The translations under genes were made by a program, and so were the position numbers. The notes under the pieces were generated by a model, which did no database searches, was not told the DNA's origin, and saw nothing but the letters and a program-made list of their open reading frames with translations. This document shows positions 16,868 through 25,606 of a DNA stretch of 64,000 bases, in pieces. How positions within the stretch are numbered: position 1 is the stretch's first letter; every line of letters begins with the position of its first letter. The DNA comes from Pseudomonas cerasi (GTDB lineage: Bacteria > Pseudomonadota > Gammaproteobacteria > Pseudomonadales > Pseudomonadaceae), in contig NZ_LT222319.1 of NCBI RefSeq assembly GCF_900074915.1, positions 5,449,501-5,513,500 on the forward strand, written 5' to 3'.

Positions 16868-17994
16868 CTGCGACCGCGCAATGCCAACGGCCACTCGACA
16901 CTGCGGGCGCAGGTCAACGGGCGCAACAGGCCGAGTTGCACCCGGAGCTGAATCGCGCGCATGTGCGCTTCATCAACCTGGGCAAGACCTATCACGGCAA
17001 GCAAGGCACGGTGGAGGCGCTGGGCAATATCGATCTGGCCGTCCAGCGCGGCGAGATCTTCGGCATTATCGGCCGCAGCGGCGCAGGCAAATCCTCGTTG
17101 ATCCGCACCATCAATCGCCTGGAACAACCGAGCAGCGGTCGCGTATTGATCGATCAGGTGGACATCGGCGAGTTCGACGAAGACAAGCTGGTGGAGCTAC
17201 GCCGACGCATCGGCATGATCTTCCAGCACTTCAATCTGATGTCGGCCAAGACCGTCTGGCAGAACGTCGAACTGCCGCTCAAGGTCGCCGGTGTGCCCAA
17301 GGAGCAACGCGCGCGCAAGGTCGCGCAGTTGCTGGAACTGGTGGGTTTGCAGGACAAGCACAAGGCGTACCCCGCGCAACTGTCCGGCGGGCAGAAACAG
17401 CGTGTCGGCATCGCCCGCGCGCTGGTACACGACCCGGCGATTCTGTTATGCGACGAAGCCACTTCGGCACTGGACCCGGAAACCACCCAGTCGATCCTCG
17501 GCCTGCTGCGCGAGATCAACCAGCGCCTGGGCCTTACCATCGTGCTGATCACCCATGAAATGGCGGTTATCCGTGATATCTGCCACCGCGTGGTGGTGCT
17601 GGAACAGGGGCGAGTCGTCGAGCAGGGGCCGGTATGGCAGGTGTTTGGCGACCCGCAGCACGACGTCAGCAAAACCTTGCTGGCTCCGCTGCAAACCGGG
17701 CTGCCGAAAGAGTGGGCAGAGCGCCTGAGCGATCAGCCGCAAAGATCCGATGCGACCCTGCTGCTGGACGTGCATTTCACCGGTGTCAGTGACGAAGGGC
17801 CGGATCTGGCCGCGCTGTTTGCCGCGCTGGGCGGCAAGGTGCAATTGCTGCAGGGCGGCGTCGAGCGGATTCAGAAGCGGCCCATCGGGCATCTCATTCT
17901 GTCGGTTGCCGGCTCGCCACACAGCCGGGAAGAACTGCTGGCGCGAGCCCGCACACTGGCGCCACGCGCGGAGGTATTGGGTTATGTGGGTTGA
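16864..17994 (+). CDS. metN: Methionine-type ABC transporter ATP-binding protein MetN
   Basis: A 376-residue ABC ATPase. Walker A is IGRSGAGKSS, the signature is LSGGQKQRVGIARAL and Walker B is ILLCDEATSALDPET. The C-terminal extension of about 100 residues is the NIL/ACT-like regulatory domain found in MetN (LDVHFTGVSDEGPDLAALFA, GGKVQLLQGGVERIQKRPIG), where bound methionine inhibits transport. The N-terminus has an unusual extension of about 30 residues before VRFINLGKTYHGKQGTVEAL. The ATG at 16864 overlaps the metQ stop, and the gene overlaps metI by 11 bp. Confidence 0.91.
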   Translation: MTATAQCQRPLDTAGAGQRAQQAELHPELNRAHVRFINLGKTYHGKQGTVEALGNIDLAVQRGEIFGIIGRSGAGKSSLIRTINRLEQPSSGRVLIDQVDIGEFDEDKLVELRRRIGMIFQHFNLMSAKTVWQNVELPLKVAGVPKEQRARKVAQLLELVGLQDKHKAYPAQLSGGQKQRVGIARALVHDPAILLCDEATSALDPETTQSILGLLREINQRLGLTIVLITHEMAVIRDICHRVVVLEQGRVVEQGPVWQVFGDPQHDVSKTLLAPLQTGLPKEWAERLSDQPQRSDATLLLDVHFTGVSDEGPDLAALFAALGGKVQLLQGGVERIQKRPIGHLILSVAGSPHSREELLARARTLAPRAEVLGYVG

Positions 17995-18628
17995 TCGCTT
18001 GCTGCAAGGCACCCTCGACACGTTTCTGATGGTCGGTGTGTCGTCATTGATCGCACTGCTGCTGGGCATTCCGCTGGCAGTGATTCTGGTCACCAGTTCC
18101 AAAGGCGGCATCTACGAAGCACCGGGGATCAACCGGGTGCTGGGTGGCTTCGTGAACCTGTTTCGTTCGATTCCGTTTCTGATCCTGATGGTCGCGCTGA
18201 TTCCGTTCACGCGGATGATCGTCGGCACCACGTATGGCGTATGGGCAGCCGTCGTGCCGCTGACCATTGCCGCCACGCCATTCTTTGCGCGGGTCGCTGA
18301 AGTGAGCCTGCGGGAGGTCGATCATGGTCTGGTCGAGGCCGCGCAAGCGATGGGCTGTCGGCGCTGGCATATCATCTGGCATGTGCTGCTGCCGGAGGCG
18401 CGTCCCGGTATCGTCGGCGGCTTTACGATCACGCTGGTGACCATGATCAACTCATCGGCCATGGCCGGTGCCATCGGCGCAGGCGGGCTGGGCGATATTG
18501 CCTATCGCTATGGCTATCAGCGCTTCGACACGCAGGTGATGTTGACAGTGATTGTCTTGCTGGTAGCGGTCGTCGCGCTGGTGCAGCTGGGCGGGGACCG
18601 GCTGGCACGCAGCTTCGACAGGCGCTGA
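17984..18628 (+). CDS. metI: Methionine-type ABC transporter permease MetI
   Basis: A 214-residue inner-membrane permease with about five membrane segments. MetI-family features are NLFRSIPFLILMVALIPFTR, the EAA loop (GLVEAAQAMGCRRWHIIWHV) and TLVTMINSSAMAGAIGAGGL. The ATG at 17984 (MWVDRLLQGT) lies inside the end of metN and gives the normal length; the longer frame from 17750 is within metN. With metQ and metN it forms a complete importer. Confidence 0.92.
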   Translation: MWVDRLLQGTLDTFLMVGVSSLIALLLGIPLAVILVTSSKGGIYEAPGINRVLGGFVNLFRSIPFLILMVALIPFTRMIVGTTYGVWAAVVPLTIAATPFFARVAEVSLREVDHGLVEAAQAMGCRRWHIIWHVLLPEARPGIVGGFTITLVTMINSSAMAGAIGAGGLGDIAYRYGYQRFDTQVMLTVIVLLVAVVALVQLGGDRLARSFDRR

Positions 18629-18684
18629 GCAGCCGCAACGCAGCGAGGGTATATTGGCGGTCTTCCTTTACCGGACCGCCCTTG

Positions 18685-19311
18685 ATGAAACTCGATCCAC
18701 AGACCCTTGCGCAGATCACCTCCGCGACCCTCGGCAATTACAACCGCGTGGCCGACGACTTCCGCGAAGGCACCCGCGACCACGACGTCAGCCAGAACAT
18801 CGACGCCCTGCTGCGGCATATCGAAGGACCGGCACCCTGGCAGATTCTCGATTTCGGCTGCGGGCCGGGCCGCGACCTGAAAACGTTTACCGCGATGGGC
18901 CATGTGGCGGTCGGGCTCGACGGGTCCGAACGTTTCGCCGAGATGGCCCGTGCCGAGACCGGATGCGAAGTGCTGCAGCAAAACTTCCTCGAACTCGACC
19001 TGCCGCACAGCCGCTTCGATGGCGTTTTCGCCAACGCGGTGCTGTTTCACATCCCCAAACAGGAGCTGCCGCGCGTCCTGCGTCAGTTGCATGACGCGCT
19101 CAAGCCGGGCGGCGTGCTGTTCAGCTCCAACCCGCGTGGTGAGAATCAGGAAGGCTGGAACGGCGAGCGTTACGGCGCTTATCACGACCTTGAATCATGG
19201 CGCACATTGCTGACCGAAGCCGGCTTTATCGAACTGGAGCATTACTACCGCCCCGCCGGATTGCCGAGAGAGCAGCAGCCGTGGCTGGCGAGTGTCTGGC
19301 GGCGTCAGTGA
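18685..19311 (+). CDS. Class I SAM-dependent methyltransferase
   Basis: A 208-residue Rossmann-fold methyltransferase. Motif I is ILDFGCGPGRDLKTF, motif II includes VGLDGSERFAEMARAE, and the post-motif segment is FDGVFANAVLFHIPKQELPR followed by LKPGGVLFSSNPRG. The substrate cannot be told from the sequence. It starts 56 bp after metI on the same strand and could be part of that transcript, but the AT-rich gap may hold its own promoter. The ATG at 18685 is preferred over the adjacent TTG. Confidence 0.87.
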   Translation: MKLDPQTLAQITSATLGNYNRVADDFREGTRDHDVSQNIDALLRHIEGPAPWQILDFGCGPGRDLKTFTAMGHVAVGLDGSERFAEMARAETGCEVLQQNFLELDLPHSRFDGVFANAVLFHIPKQELPRVLRQLHDALKPGGVLFSSNPRGENQEGWNGERYGAYHDLESWRTLLTEAGFIELEHYYRPAGLPREQQPWLASVWRRQ

Positions 19312-19448
19312 TGTCCGGCGCTGTGCAGTCCGCGTGCTGTTACTTCTGACAGTATCGGCAAATACTCACGCGCCTTAGGATGGACTCCCATCCGCCTACG
19401 CAGGCGGCTGGCAATGGAATCCATTTGAACCGATCAAAGGAACTGATC

Positions 19449-19949
19449 ATGGCGACCGAATTCGTGAAAAACGGCAACTTCAGCGACGATCTCAAGTACT
19501 GGGCAGCACCGGAGGGCTTTGATCCTGACTTCAAGCCTTGGCCCGCAGGGGATGGGCAGAGCATCAAACTGGATGCGACTGGAGTGACCGTAAGCCAATT
19601 TATCAATGCGCTGCCTGACTCTACCCTGCATATCGAGTTCGATGTGCATAGCGCAGACCTGAAATTAGACGAGGCGCTCTTTGTTATAGCCGTGGGAGGT
19701 TACAACAAAGAGGGCGCGCTGAATCTGACACCGGTCATTGGCCTCGCCACTGAAGAGTGGGAACATTTTTCAGGCGACGTTACGTTCGGAGAAGCGCTTG
19801 AAAAATGCTTCGTGAATCTGTCGGCGCCTTCGAACACGTTCCGCTTCTCGCTCTCAAACTCAAGGCTGGCTTCACCGTACGGCCCGGTACGGTTCGCCAA
19901 CCTCAGCCTGTCCACGATCGACGTCAAAGACGCAGACGAGACCGACTGA
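19449..19949 (+). CDS. Small hypothetical protein, possibly a carbohydrate-binding-like beta sandwich
   Basis: A 166-residue acidic protein that I do not recognise. The opening ATEFVKNGNFSDDLKYW resembles the first strand of galactose-binding-like (CBM-type) folds, as do EFDVHSADLKLDEALFVIAV and WEHFSGDVTFGEALEKC. No signal peptide or membrane segment is seen. The ATG at 19449 has AAAGGAACTG upstream. It stands alone between the methyltransferase and the convergent RND operon. Confidence 0.7.
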   Translation: MATEFVKNGNFSDDLKYWAAPEGFDPDFKPWPAGDGQSIKLDATGVTVSQFINALPDSTLHIEFDVHSADLKLDEALFVIAVGGYNKEGALNLTPVIGLATEEWEHFSGDVTFGEALEKCFVNLSAPSNTFRFSLSNSRLASPYGPVRFANLSLSTIDVKDADETD

Positions 19950-20001
19950 TTGCCGGGTCGGCAGCCCTGCCCCGCGTCACAGGCGGCAGGGCACGCCGAC
20001 C

Positions 20002-23000
20002 TCAATGCGTTGGCTGCGCGTGCTCGCCGTCATCCTTGTCAGCCGCTTCGCGACGCTGTTCGTCGGTCGGTTCCTTGATGCGATACCAGGCCACGTACAA
20101 CGCTGGCAGGAACAGCAAGGTCAGCAGCGTGGCGATGATGATGCCGCCGATCATGGCGTAGGCCATCGGCCCCCAGAACACCTCACGGGCGATTGGAATC
20201 ATGCCCAGGCTGGCCGCTGCCGCCGTCAACAGGATCGGACGACGGCGATGCTCGGTGGCTTCGACCACAGCGTCCCAAGGCAGATACCCACTGCGCTCAT
20301 AGGCATCGATCTGGGTCACCAGAATCACCGAGTTGCGGATGATGATGCCGATCAGCGCCAGCACCCCGAGAATCGCCACGAACCCCAGTGGCGTCCCCGT
20401 CGGGATCAGCGCCAGCACCACACCGATTAGCCCCAGAGGCGCGACACTGGCCACCAGAAACATCTTCTGAATGCTGTGCAACTGAATCATCAGGAACGTC
20501 GCCATGAGGAACAGCATCAGCGGCGCAACGCTGGCAATCGGCCCCTGCGCCTTGCTGCTTTCTTCGACCGTACCGCCGGTTGCAACCTTGTAGCCGACCG
20601 GCAGACCTGCGGCAAACTTGTCGATTTCCGGTTGCAGCTGCTTGACCAGATCAGTCGGCTGAATTGCATCGCGGACGGCGCCTTTCACCGTGATGGTCGG
20701 CTTGCGATCGCGGCGCCAGACCAATGGCTGCTCCAGCTCGTAACCGACCGTGGCGAACGCCAGCAGCGGGATCGACGTGCCGGTCGGCGTCACGATCTGC
20801 AGGTTCTGCAGGGTTTCCGGTGTGCCGCGCTCGGCATCTTCAGCACGCCCGATCACGTTGATCAGGTAGATATCATCGCGCACCTGGGTCACGGTAGAAC
20901 CACTGACCACGCTGTTCATCAGCTTGGCGACATCTTCCGACGACAGACCCAACTGCCGGGCCTTGTCCTGGTTGATGTCGATGCGCAGGACCTTGCCCGG
21001 CTCGTTCCAGTCGTAGATCACTTCGCCCACATGCGGGTTGTGATCGAGCAGCGTAGCCAGTTCGATAGCGTGCTGGCGTACCTTGTCGATGTTCTCGCCG
21101 CTGACGCGATACTGCAACGGACGACCCACCGGCGGGCCCATTTCCAGCGCCTGCACATAGGACCCGATGCCGACGAAGTCATCACGCAGGCGTTTTTGCA
21201 GACGGGCAGTCAACGCGCCACGCTCCTCCAGGCCTTTACTGACAATCACCAGCTGGGCGTAGAACGGATTTTCCAGCTGCTGATCGAGCGGCAGGTAGAA
21301 ACGCAACGCGCCCTGGCCGATGTAGGTGCTCCAGCGCTCGATGTCCGGATCGTCCTTGAGGCTCGCTTCAAAACGATCCACCACCTTGCGCGTCTCGTTG
21401 ATCGAGGCGTTCTGCGGCAGGTTCAGGTCGACCAGTATTTCCGGGCGGTCCGAAGACGGGAAGAACTGGTTCTGCACGAACTGCATGGAGAACAGCGACG
21501 CGGCGAACAACCCTACCGTGATGGCAATCGCCAGCCAGCGATGACGCATGGCCCAGAGCATGCTGCCATTGAATGCCCGGCCTATGCGGCCCGGCTCTTC
21601 GGATTTGGGCTTGATGTTGGCGCTCAGAATGTGCACGCCGATCACCGGCGCAAACAGCACGGCAACCACCCACGACACCAGCATCGCTACGGCAATCACG
21701 GCAAACAGCGTGAATGTGTACTCCCCCGCCGAGCTGTTGTTCAGTCCGATCGGCACAAAGCCAGCCACAGTCACCAGCGTACCGGTGAGCATCGGGAACG
21801 CTGTCGAGGTGTAGGCGTACGTCGCGGCCTGCTCCTTGGATTCGCCCATTTCCAGCCGTGTGACCATCATTTCCACGGTAATCATGGCGTCATCCACCAG
21901 CAGGCCGAGGGCGATGATCAGCGCGCCGAGGGAAATCCGTTGCATGGTGATGCCGCTGTATTCCATGAACACGAACACCATCGCCAGTACCAGCGGAATC
22001 GAACACGCAACCACCAACCCTGCGCGAAACCCGAGGCTCACGAAGCTGACCAACAGCACGATAATTACCGCCTCGAACAACGCGCTGGTGAAGCCGCCCA
22101 CAGCCTTGTTCACCACCTCGGCCTGATCCGAGACCTTGTGCACACCAATGCCGACTGGCAGCTCCGCTGTGGTAGCGTCCATACGTTCGTGCAGCGCCTT
22201 GCCGAAGGACTGGATGTTGCCGCCCTTCTGCATCGCGATGGCCAGGCCGATCGCCGGTTTGCCATCGAAGCGGAACAGCGGCTTGGGCGGATCGGTGTAG
22301 CCGCGGGTGATGTCAGCAATGTCGCTCAGACGGTAAAAACGGTCATTGATGCGCAGATTGACCGCAGCCAGATCCTTCTCGGACGCGAACTGCCCGGAGG
22401 TGCGTACCGAGATCCGCTCCGGCCCGGCTTCGATAACACCGGCAGGCGTCACCGCGTTCTGCGATTGCAGGCTTTGCACCACCTGGCTCTGGTCGATGCC
22501 CAATGCTGCGAGTTTGCGTGTCGAGAAGTTCAGGTACACCACTTCGTCCTGCTGACCGATCATCTCGACCTTGCCCAGGCCAGGCACGTCGCGGATGTCG
22601 GCGCGAACCTTCTCGACGTAGTCCCGCAACTGACGCATCGAGAAACCGTCTGCGGTAAACGCATAGATCGAGCCGTATACATCGCCGAACTCGTCGTTGA
22701 ACGACGGGCCTTGCAGCCCCTGCGGGAACTGGCCACGGATGTCATCGACCTTCTTGCGCACCTGATACCAGATTTCCGGTATCGCCTTGGCACTGGTGGT
22801 GTCACGCAGGTACACGAAGACTGTGGACTCGCCCGGTCGTGTGTAGCTCTTCACGTAGTCCAGCGAGTCCAGTTCTTCGAGCTTCTTCTCGATGCGGTCG
22901 GTGACCTGCTCGAGGGTCTCGTCCACCGTCGCGCCCGGCCAGCGGGTCTGGATAATCATGGTCTTGATGGTGAAAGACGGGTCTTCCTCGCGCCCAAGCT

Positions 23001-23103
23001 TCATGTAGGAAAACACGCCCATCAACAGCGCGACGAACATCAGGTACCAGACGAACGACTGATGCTTGATGGCCCACTCGGATAAATTGAAATTCCCTTT
23101 CAT
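20002..23103 (-). CDS. RND efflux transporter permease subunit (TriC-like)
   Basis: A 1033-residue inner-membrane RND pump. It has the classic layout of TM1 (HQSFVWYLMFVALLMGVFSY), a large periplasmic domain, and TM2-6 with the proton-relay aspartates in LLVDDAMITVEMMVTRLEMG near residue 410. A second porter loop and TM7-12 follow (LIGIIIRNSVILVTQIDAY). Two adaptor genes precede it and overlap by 4 bp each. A pump with two different adaptors and no outer-membrane gene is the organisation of TriABC of P. aeruginosa, which uses an unlinked OpmH. The substrate is inferred to be hydrophobic toxicants. Confidence 0.92.
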   Translation of the reverse strand: MKGNFNLSEWAIKHQSFVWYLMFVALLMGVFSYMKLGREEDPSFTIKTMIIQTRWPGATVDETLEQVTDRIEKKLEELDSLDYVKSYTRPGESTVFVYLRDTTSAKAIPEIWYQVRKKVDDIRGQFPQGLQGPSFNDEFGDVYGSIYAFTADGFSMRQLRDYVEKVRADIRDVPGLGKVEMIGQQDEVVYLNFSTRKLAALGIDQSQVVQSLQSQNAVTPAGVIEAGPERISVRTSGQFASEKDLAAVNLRINDRFYRLSDIADITRGYTDPPKPLFRFDGKPAIGLAIAMQKGGNIQSFGKALHERMDATTAELPVGIGVHKVSDQAEVVNKAVGGFTSALFEAVIIVLLVSFVSLGFRAGLVVACSIPLVLAMVFVFMEYSGITMQRISLGALIIALGLLVDDAMITVEMMVTRLEMGESKEQAATYAYTSTAFPMLTGTLVTVAGFVPIGLNNSSAGEYTFTLFAVIAVAMLVSWVVAVLFAPVIGVHILSANIKPKSEEPGRIGRAFNGSMLWAMRHRWLAIAITVGLFAASLFSMQFVQNQFFPSSDRPEILVDLNLPQNASINETRKVVDRFEASLKDDPDIERWSTYIGQGALRFYLPLDQQLENPFYAQLVIVSKGLEERGALTARLQKRLRDDFVGIGSYVQALEMGPPVGRPLQYRVSGENIDKVRQHAIELATLLDHNPHVGEVIYDWNEPGKVLRIDINQDKARQLGLSSEDVAKLMNSVVSGSTVTQVRDDIYLINVIGRAEDAERGTPETLQNLQIVTPTGTSIPLLAFATVGYELEQPLVWRRDRKPTITVKGAVRDAIQPTDLVKQLQPEIDKFAAGLPVGYKVATGGTVEESSKAQGPIASVAPLMLFLMATFLMIQLHSIQKMFLVASVAPLGLIGVVLALIPTGTPLGFVAILGVLALIGIIIRNSVILVTQIDAYERSGYLPWDAVVEATEHRRRPILLTAAAASLGMIPIAREVFWGPMAYAMIGGIIIATLLTLLFLPALYVAWYRIKEPTDEQRREAADKDDGEHAQPTH

Positions 23104-24185
23104 CGCGGGCTTTCCTCATCGACTTTGACTTTCTGGCCCGGCTTGAGGCTGTTGACGCCCGCGCTCACCACTTTTTCACCCGCTTTGACGCCATCGGTCA
23201 GCACGAAAGAGTCGCTGTCACGGCTGGCAATAGTGACGGCTCTGGGGTTAACCGTCTGGCTCTGCGAATCGACGATCCAGATCTGGCGTTTGCCATCGAC
23301 TTCCTGCAGGGCATTGATCGGCAGGCGCATGCGCGGTGTGATGGTCGAACTGAGCGTCACGCTGATGGCCGTGCCCAGGCGGAACGCCGCTGGCGTTTGC
23401 GCCAGCGACAGACGCGCACGACGAGTACGCGTCGTGCGGTCGGCCTGGGGTTCGATTTCACGAAGGGTGGCGGTGGTGTTCACTTCCGGATTCAGCTGAC
23501 TGGCGACGGTGAATACCACGTCGGACGGCAATTGGTCAGCCAGCGTATCAGGGAGGTCGATCACCGCTTCCTTGATGTCCGGCCGCGCCAGGGTCACGAC
23601 TTCCTGTCCGGCTGTCACCACCTGCCCGGCTTCGACTTTCCATTCGGTGACCACTGCGTCGTGATCACTGCGCAGCTCGCTGTAACTCAATTGGTCGCGG
23701 GCCTGTTGAGCCGCGGCCTTGGCCTGTTCCTGCGATGAGCTGGCGGTCTTCAGATCGGTCAGGGCGATGTCCAGTTGCGCCTGGGCACCGACGCCGCGAT
23801 CGAACAGTTCCTGCTGGCGGCGAGCATTGGCCTGGGCGTTGATGTACTGCGCCTGAACATTGGCCAGGTCGCCCTGCCGGGCACGCACTGTATTCTGTTG
23901 ATCGGTCGGATCGAGGGTTGCGAGCAAATCGCCTTTCCTGACTTCAGCGCCTACGTCGACGTCGCGCCGGGCGATGCGCCCCGCGACCCGAAAGCCCAGC
24001 ACACTTTGATAACGCGCCTGGATATTGCCGGCAAAGCGCCCGAAATCCTGGACGGACTCAGGTCGGGCTTCGACGAAGACGACAGGACGCACCGGTTCAG
24101 GAGGTGTTTCATCCTTGCCACAACCGCTCAATAGTAAGCCGCTCAACAAAAGGCTGCCCAGCGCTACGCATGACAGACGCTTCAT
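23100..24185 (-). CDS. RND efflux periplasmic adaptor (second adaptor, TriB-like lipoprotein)
   Basis: A 361-residue membrane fusion protein. It begins MKRLSCVALGSLLLSGLLLS with Cys21 in an LLSGC lipobox, so it is probably anchored in the inner membrane. The lipoyl halves are VLGFRVAGRIARRDVDVGAE and VVTEWKVEAGQVVTAGQEV, separated by a helical hairpin (residues about 95-165). The barrel and proximal domains follow. ATG at 24185 overlaps the stop of the first adaptor; the long frame to 24431 is inside that gene. It connects the RND pump with an outer-membrane channel encoded elsewhere. Confidence 0.9.
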   Translation of the reverse strand: MKRLSCVALGSLLLSGLLLSGCGKDETPPEPVRPVVFVEARPESVQDFGRFAGNIQARYQSVLGFRVAGRIARRDVDVGAEVRKGDLLATLDPTDQQNTVRARQGDLANVQAQYINAQANARRQQELFDRGVGAQAQLDIALTDLKTASSSQEQAKAAAQQARDQLSYSELRSDHDAVVTEWKVEAGQVVTAGQEVVTLARPDIKEAVIDLPDTLADQLPSDVVFTVASQLNPEVNTTATLREIEPQADRTTRTRRARLSLAQTPAAFRLGTAISVTLSSTITPRMRLPINALQEVDGKRQIWIVDSQSQTVNPRAVTIASRDSDSFVLTDGVKAGEKVVSAGVNSLKPGQKVKVDEESPR

Positions 24186-25300
24186 GGCTGCACCTGTGCG
24201 TTCTGCTGCTTGGGCTGTTCGGCAATGTCGACCTGCATGTCCGGGTGTAACAACTGTCCGCCTGCCACCACGACTTTCTCTCCACTCTTGAGCCCGTCGC
24301 CGATGATGACTTTGGCGGTCAGGTAACGGGTGACGGTGACCTTGCGCAGATTGACCTTGCCCTGCTCGTCCACCACCCACACGGCAGGCTTGCCCAACTG
24401 CTCGCCGAGGTCCTTGGTCAGCGCCGCCCATGGCAACTCGACACTGGCATTGGCCGGTGCGCTCAGTGCCACGCTGACCACCGAGCCGAGGTCCATGCCT
24501 TCAGGCAGCGGGTCCAGCGCGATCTTGACCTGCAAGGTGCCGGTTTGCGCCGACACCGCCGGGGTCACTTCACGCACTTTGCCGCTGACCTTGATAGTCG
24601 GGTTATCGAGCAACGTGACCTGCACGGCCTGATCGGTGGGCGGCTTGACGAACAGGGACTCGTAGACGTTGAACACCGCATCGCGATCACCGTCGCGCGC
24701 CAGATCGAAAATCGGCATGGTGGCCTGCACCACTTGCCCGACTTCAGCCTGACGCGCGGTGATCACACCCGGTGCGTCAGCGACCAGAGCGGTGTAACCC
24801 AGTTGTTCACGGGCATTGGCCAATTGCGCCTGCGCCGCCTTCAACGAACTTTCACTGCCGCGCAAGGCGGCCTGTGCAGAGTCATATTCGCTGCGGCTGG
24901 TATAGCCCTTGGGCAACAATTTTTGTTGTCGGACGAAAGCAGCGCTGGCCTGATTCACGCGGGCCTGCTCGGCGGCCACAGCAGCAGCGGCCGAGTCGAC
25001 ATTGACCTGCAGATCCTTGGGGTCGAGCCGCGCCAGCACCTGCCGGGCAGTGACCCGGTCGCCCACATCGACATTACGCTGAATGATCTTGCCATTGACC
25101 CGGAATGAAAGCCGGGTCTGCACCCGCGCCTGAACATCACCGGTCAGGGCGACACTGGCGGCGAAGTCGGTACTTTTTACCGTCTGCACATAAACTCTGG
25201 GCAGTTCGGGCGCCGCCGGTTTTTCCTCGCCACAACCGGCCAGCGCCGCCAATGCAGCAGCCAGACCGAACGTAACCAGTCTTGAAATACGAACGGGCAT
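24182..25300 (-). CDS. RND efflux periplasmic adaptor (first adaptor, TriA-like lipoprotein)
   Basis: A 372-residue membrane fusion protein with lipobox LAALAGC (Cys23). It has lipoyl halves (RLSFRVNGKIIQRNVDVGDR; APGVITARQAEVGQVVQATM), an alpha hairpin (residues about 85-155) and a beta-barrel segment (VTLLDNPTIKVSGKVREVTP). It is the first gene of the three-gene operon and resembles the second adaptor only in general architecture. Both adaptors are expected to be needed for pump assembly, as shown for TriA and TriB. Confidence 0.9.
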   Translation of the reverse strand: MPVRISRLVTFGLAAALAALAGCGEEKPAAPELPRVYVQTVKSTDFAASVALTGDVQARVQTRLSFRVNGKIIQRNVDVGDRVTARQVLARLDPKDLQVNVDSAAAAVAAEQARVNQASAAFVRQQKLLPKGYTSRSEYDSAQAALRGSESSLKAAQAQLANAREQLGYTALVADAPGVITARQAEVGQVVQATMPIFDLARDGDRDAVFNVYESLFVKPPTDQAVQVTLLDNPTIKVSGKVREVTPAVSAQTGTLQVKIALDPLPEGMDLGSVVSVALSAPANASVELPWAALTKDLGEQLGKPAVWVVDEQGKVNLRKVTVTRYLTAKVIIGDGLKSGEKVVVAGGQLLHPDMQVDIAEQPKQQNAQVQP

Positions 25301-25606
25301 GCAGACTCCTTGTGCAACTGCCGGATGCGGGCGTGATCAGGGCGAGAGAATAGCGTGAGTATGCGACTGTGTGCGAGAGGGAGGGTTCATTGGGGCTTGC
25401 GTTGTAGATGCGCCGGGAGACGGCTTGAGCGAGTGGCGTCAGCGAAGAAACGTGGTCCGGCGGGTCGTAAGTGTATCGGCAGAGGAGAGCCGTGATCGAT
25501 CCCTGATGATGGAGTAAAGGCTTCAGCCTGAACCGATTCGGGATGAGGGGCTACTGCCAGAAATGTCAGTATCGGGGGGAAGGTGCCTGACAAGTGGTAG
25601 CAAATA
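25301..25606. other. Intergenic region between the RND operon and the RHS-core gene
   Basis: 306 bp. It should hold the promoter of the minus-strand RND operon near 25301-25400 and the 3' end of the minus-strand RHS gene. No regulator gene, clear terminator or coding sequence could be made out. Confidence 0.4.

Noticed and set aside
17750..17983. N-terminal extension of MetI
   Set aside because: It lies inside metN; ATG at 17984 gives the normal permease length.
20476..23085. An 869-codon open frame on the plus strand
   Set aside because: It is the antisense of the RND permease, whose third-position GC bias keeps the opposite strand open. It is His/Gln/Arg-rich with no domain.
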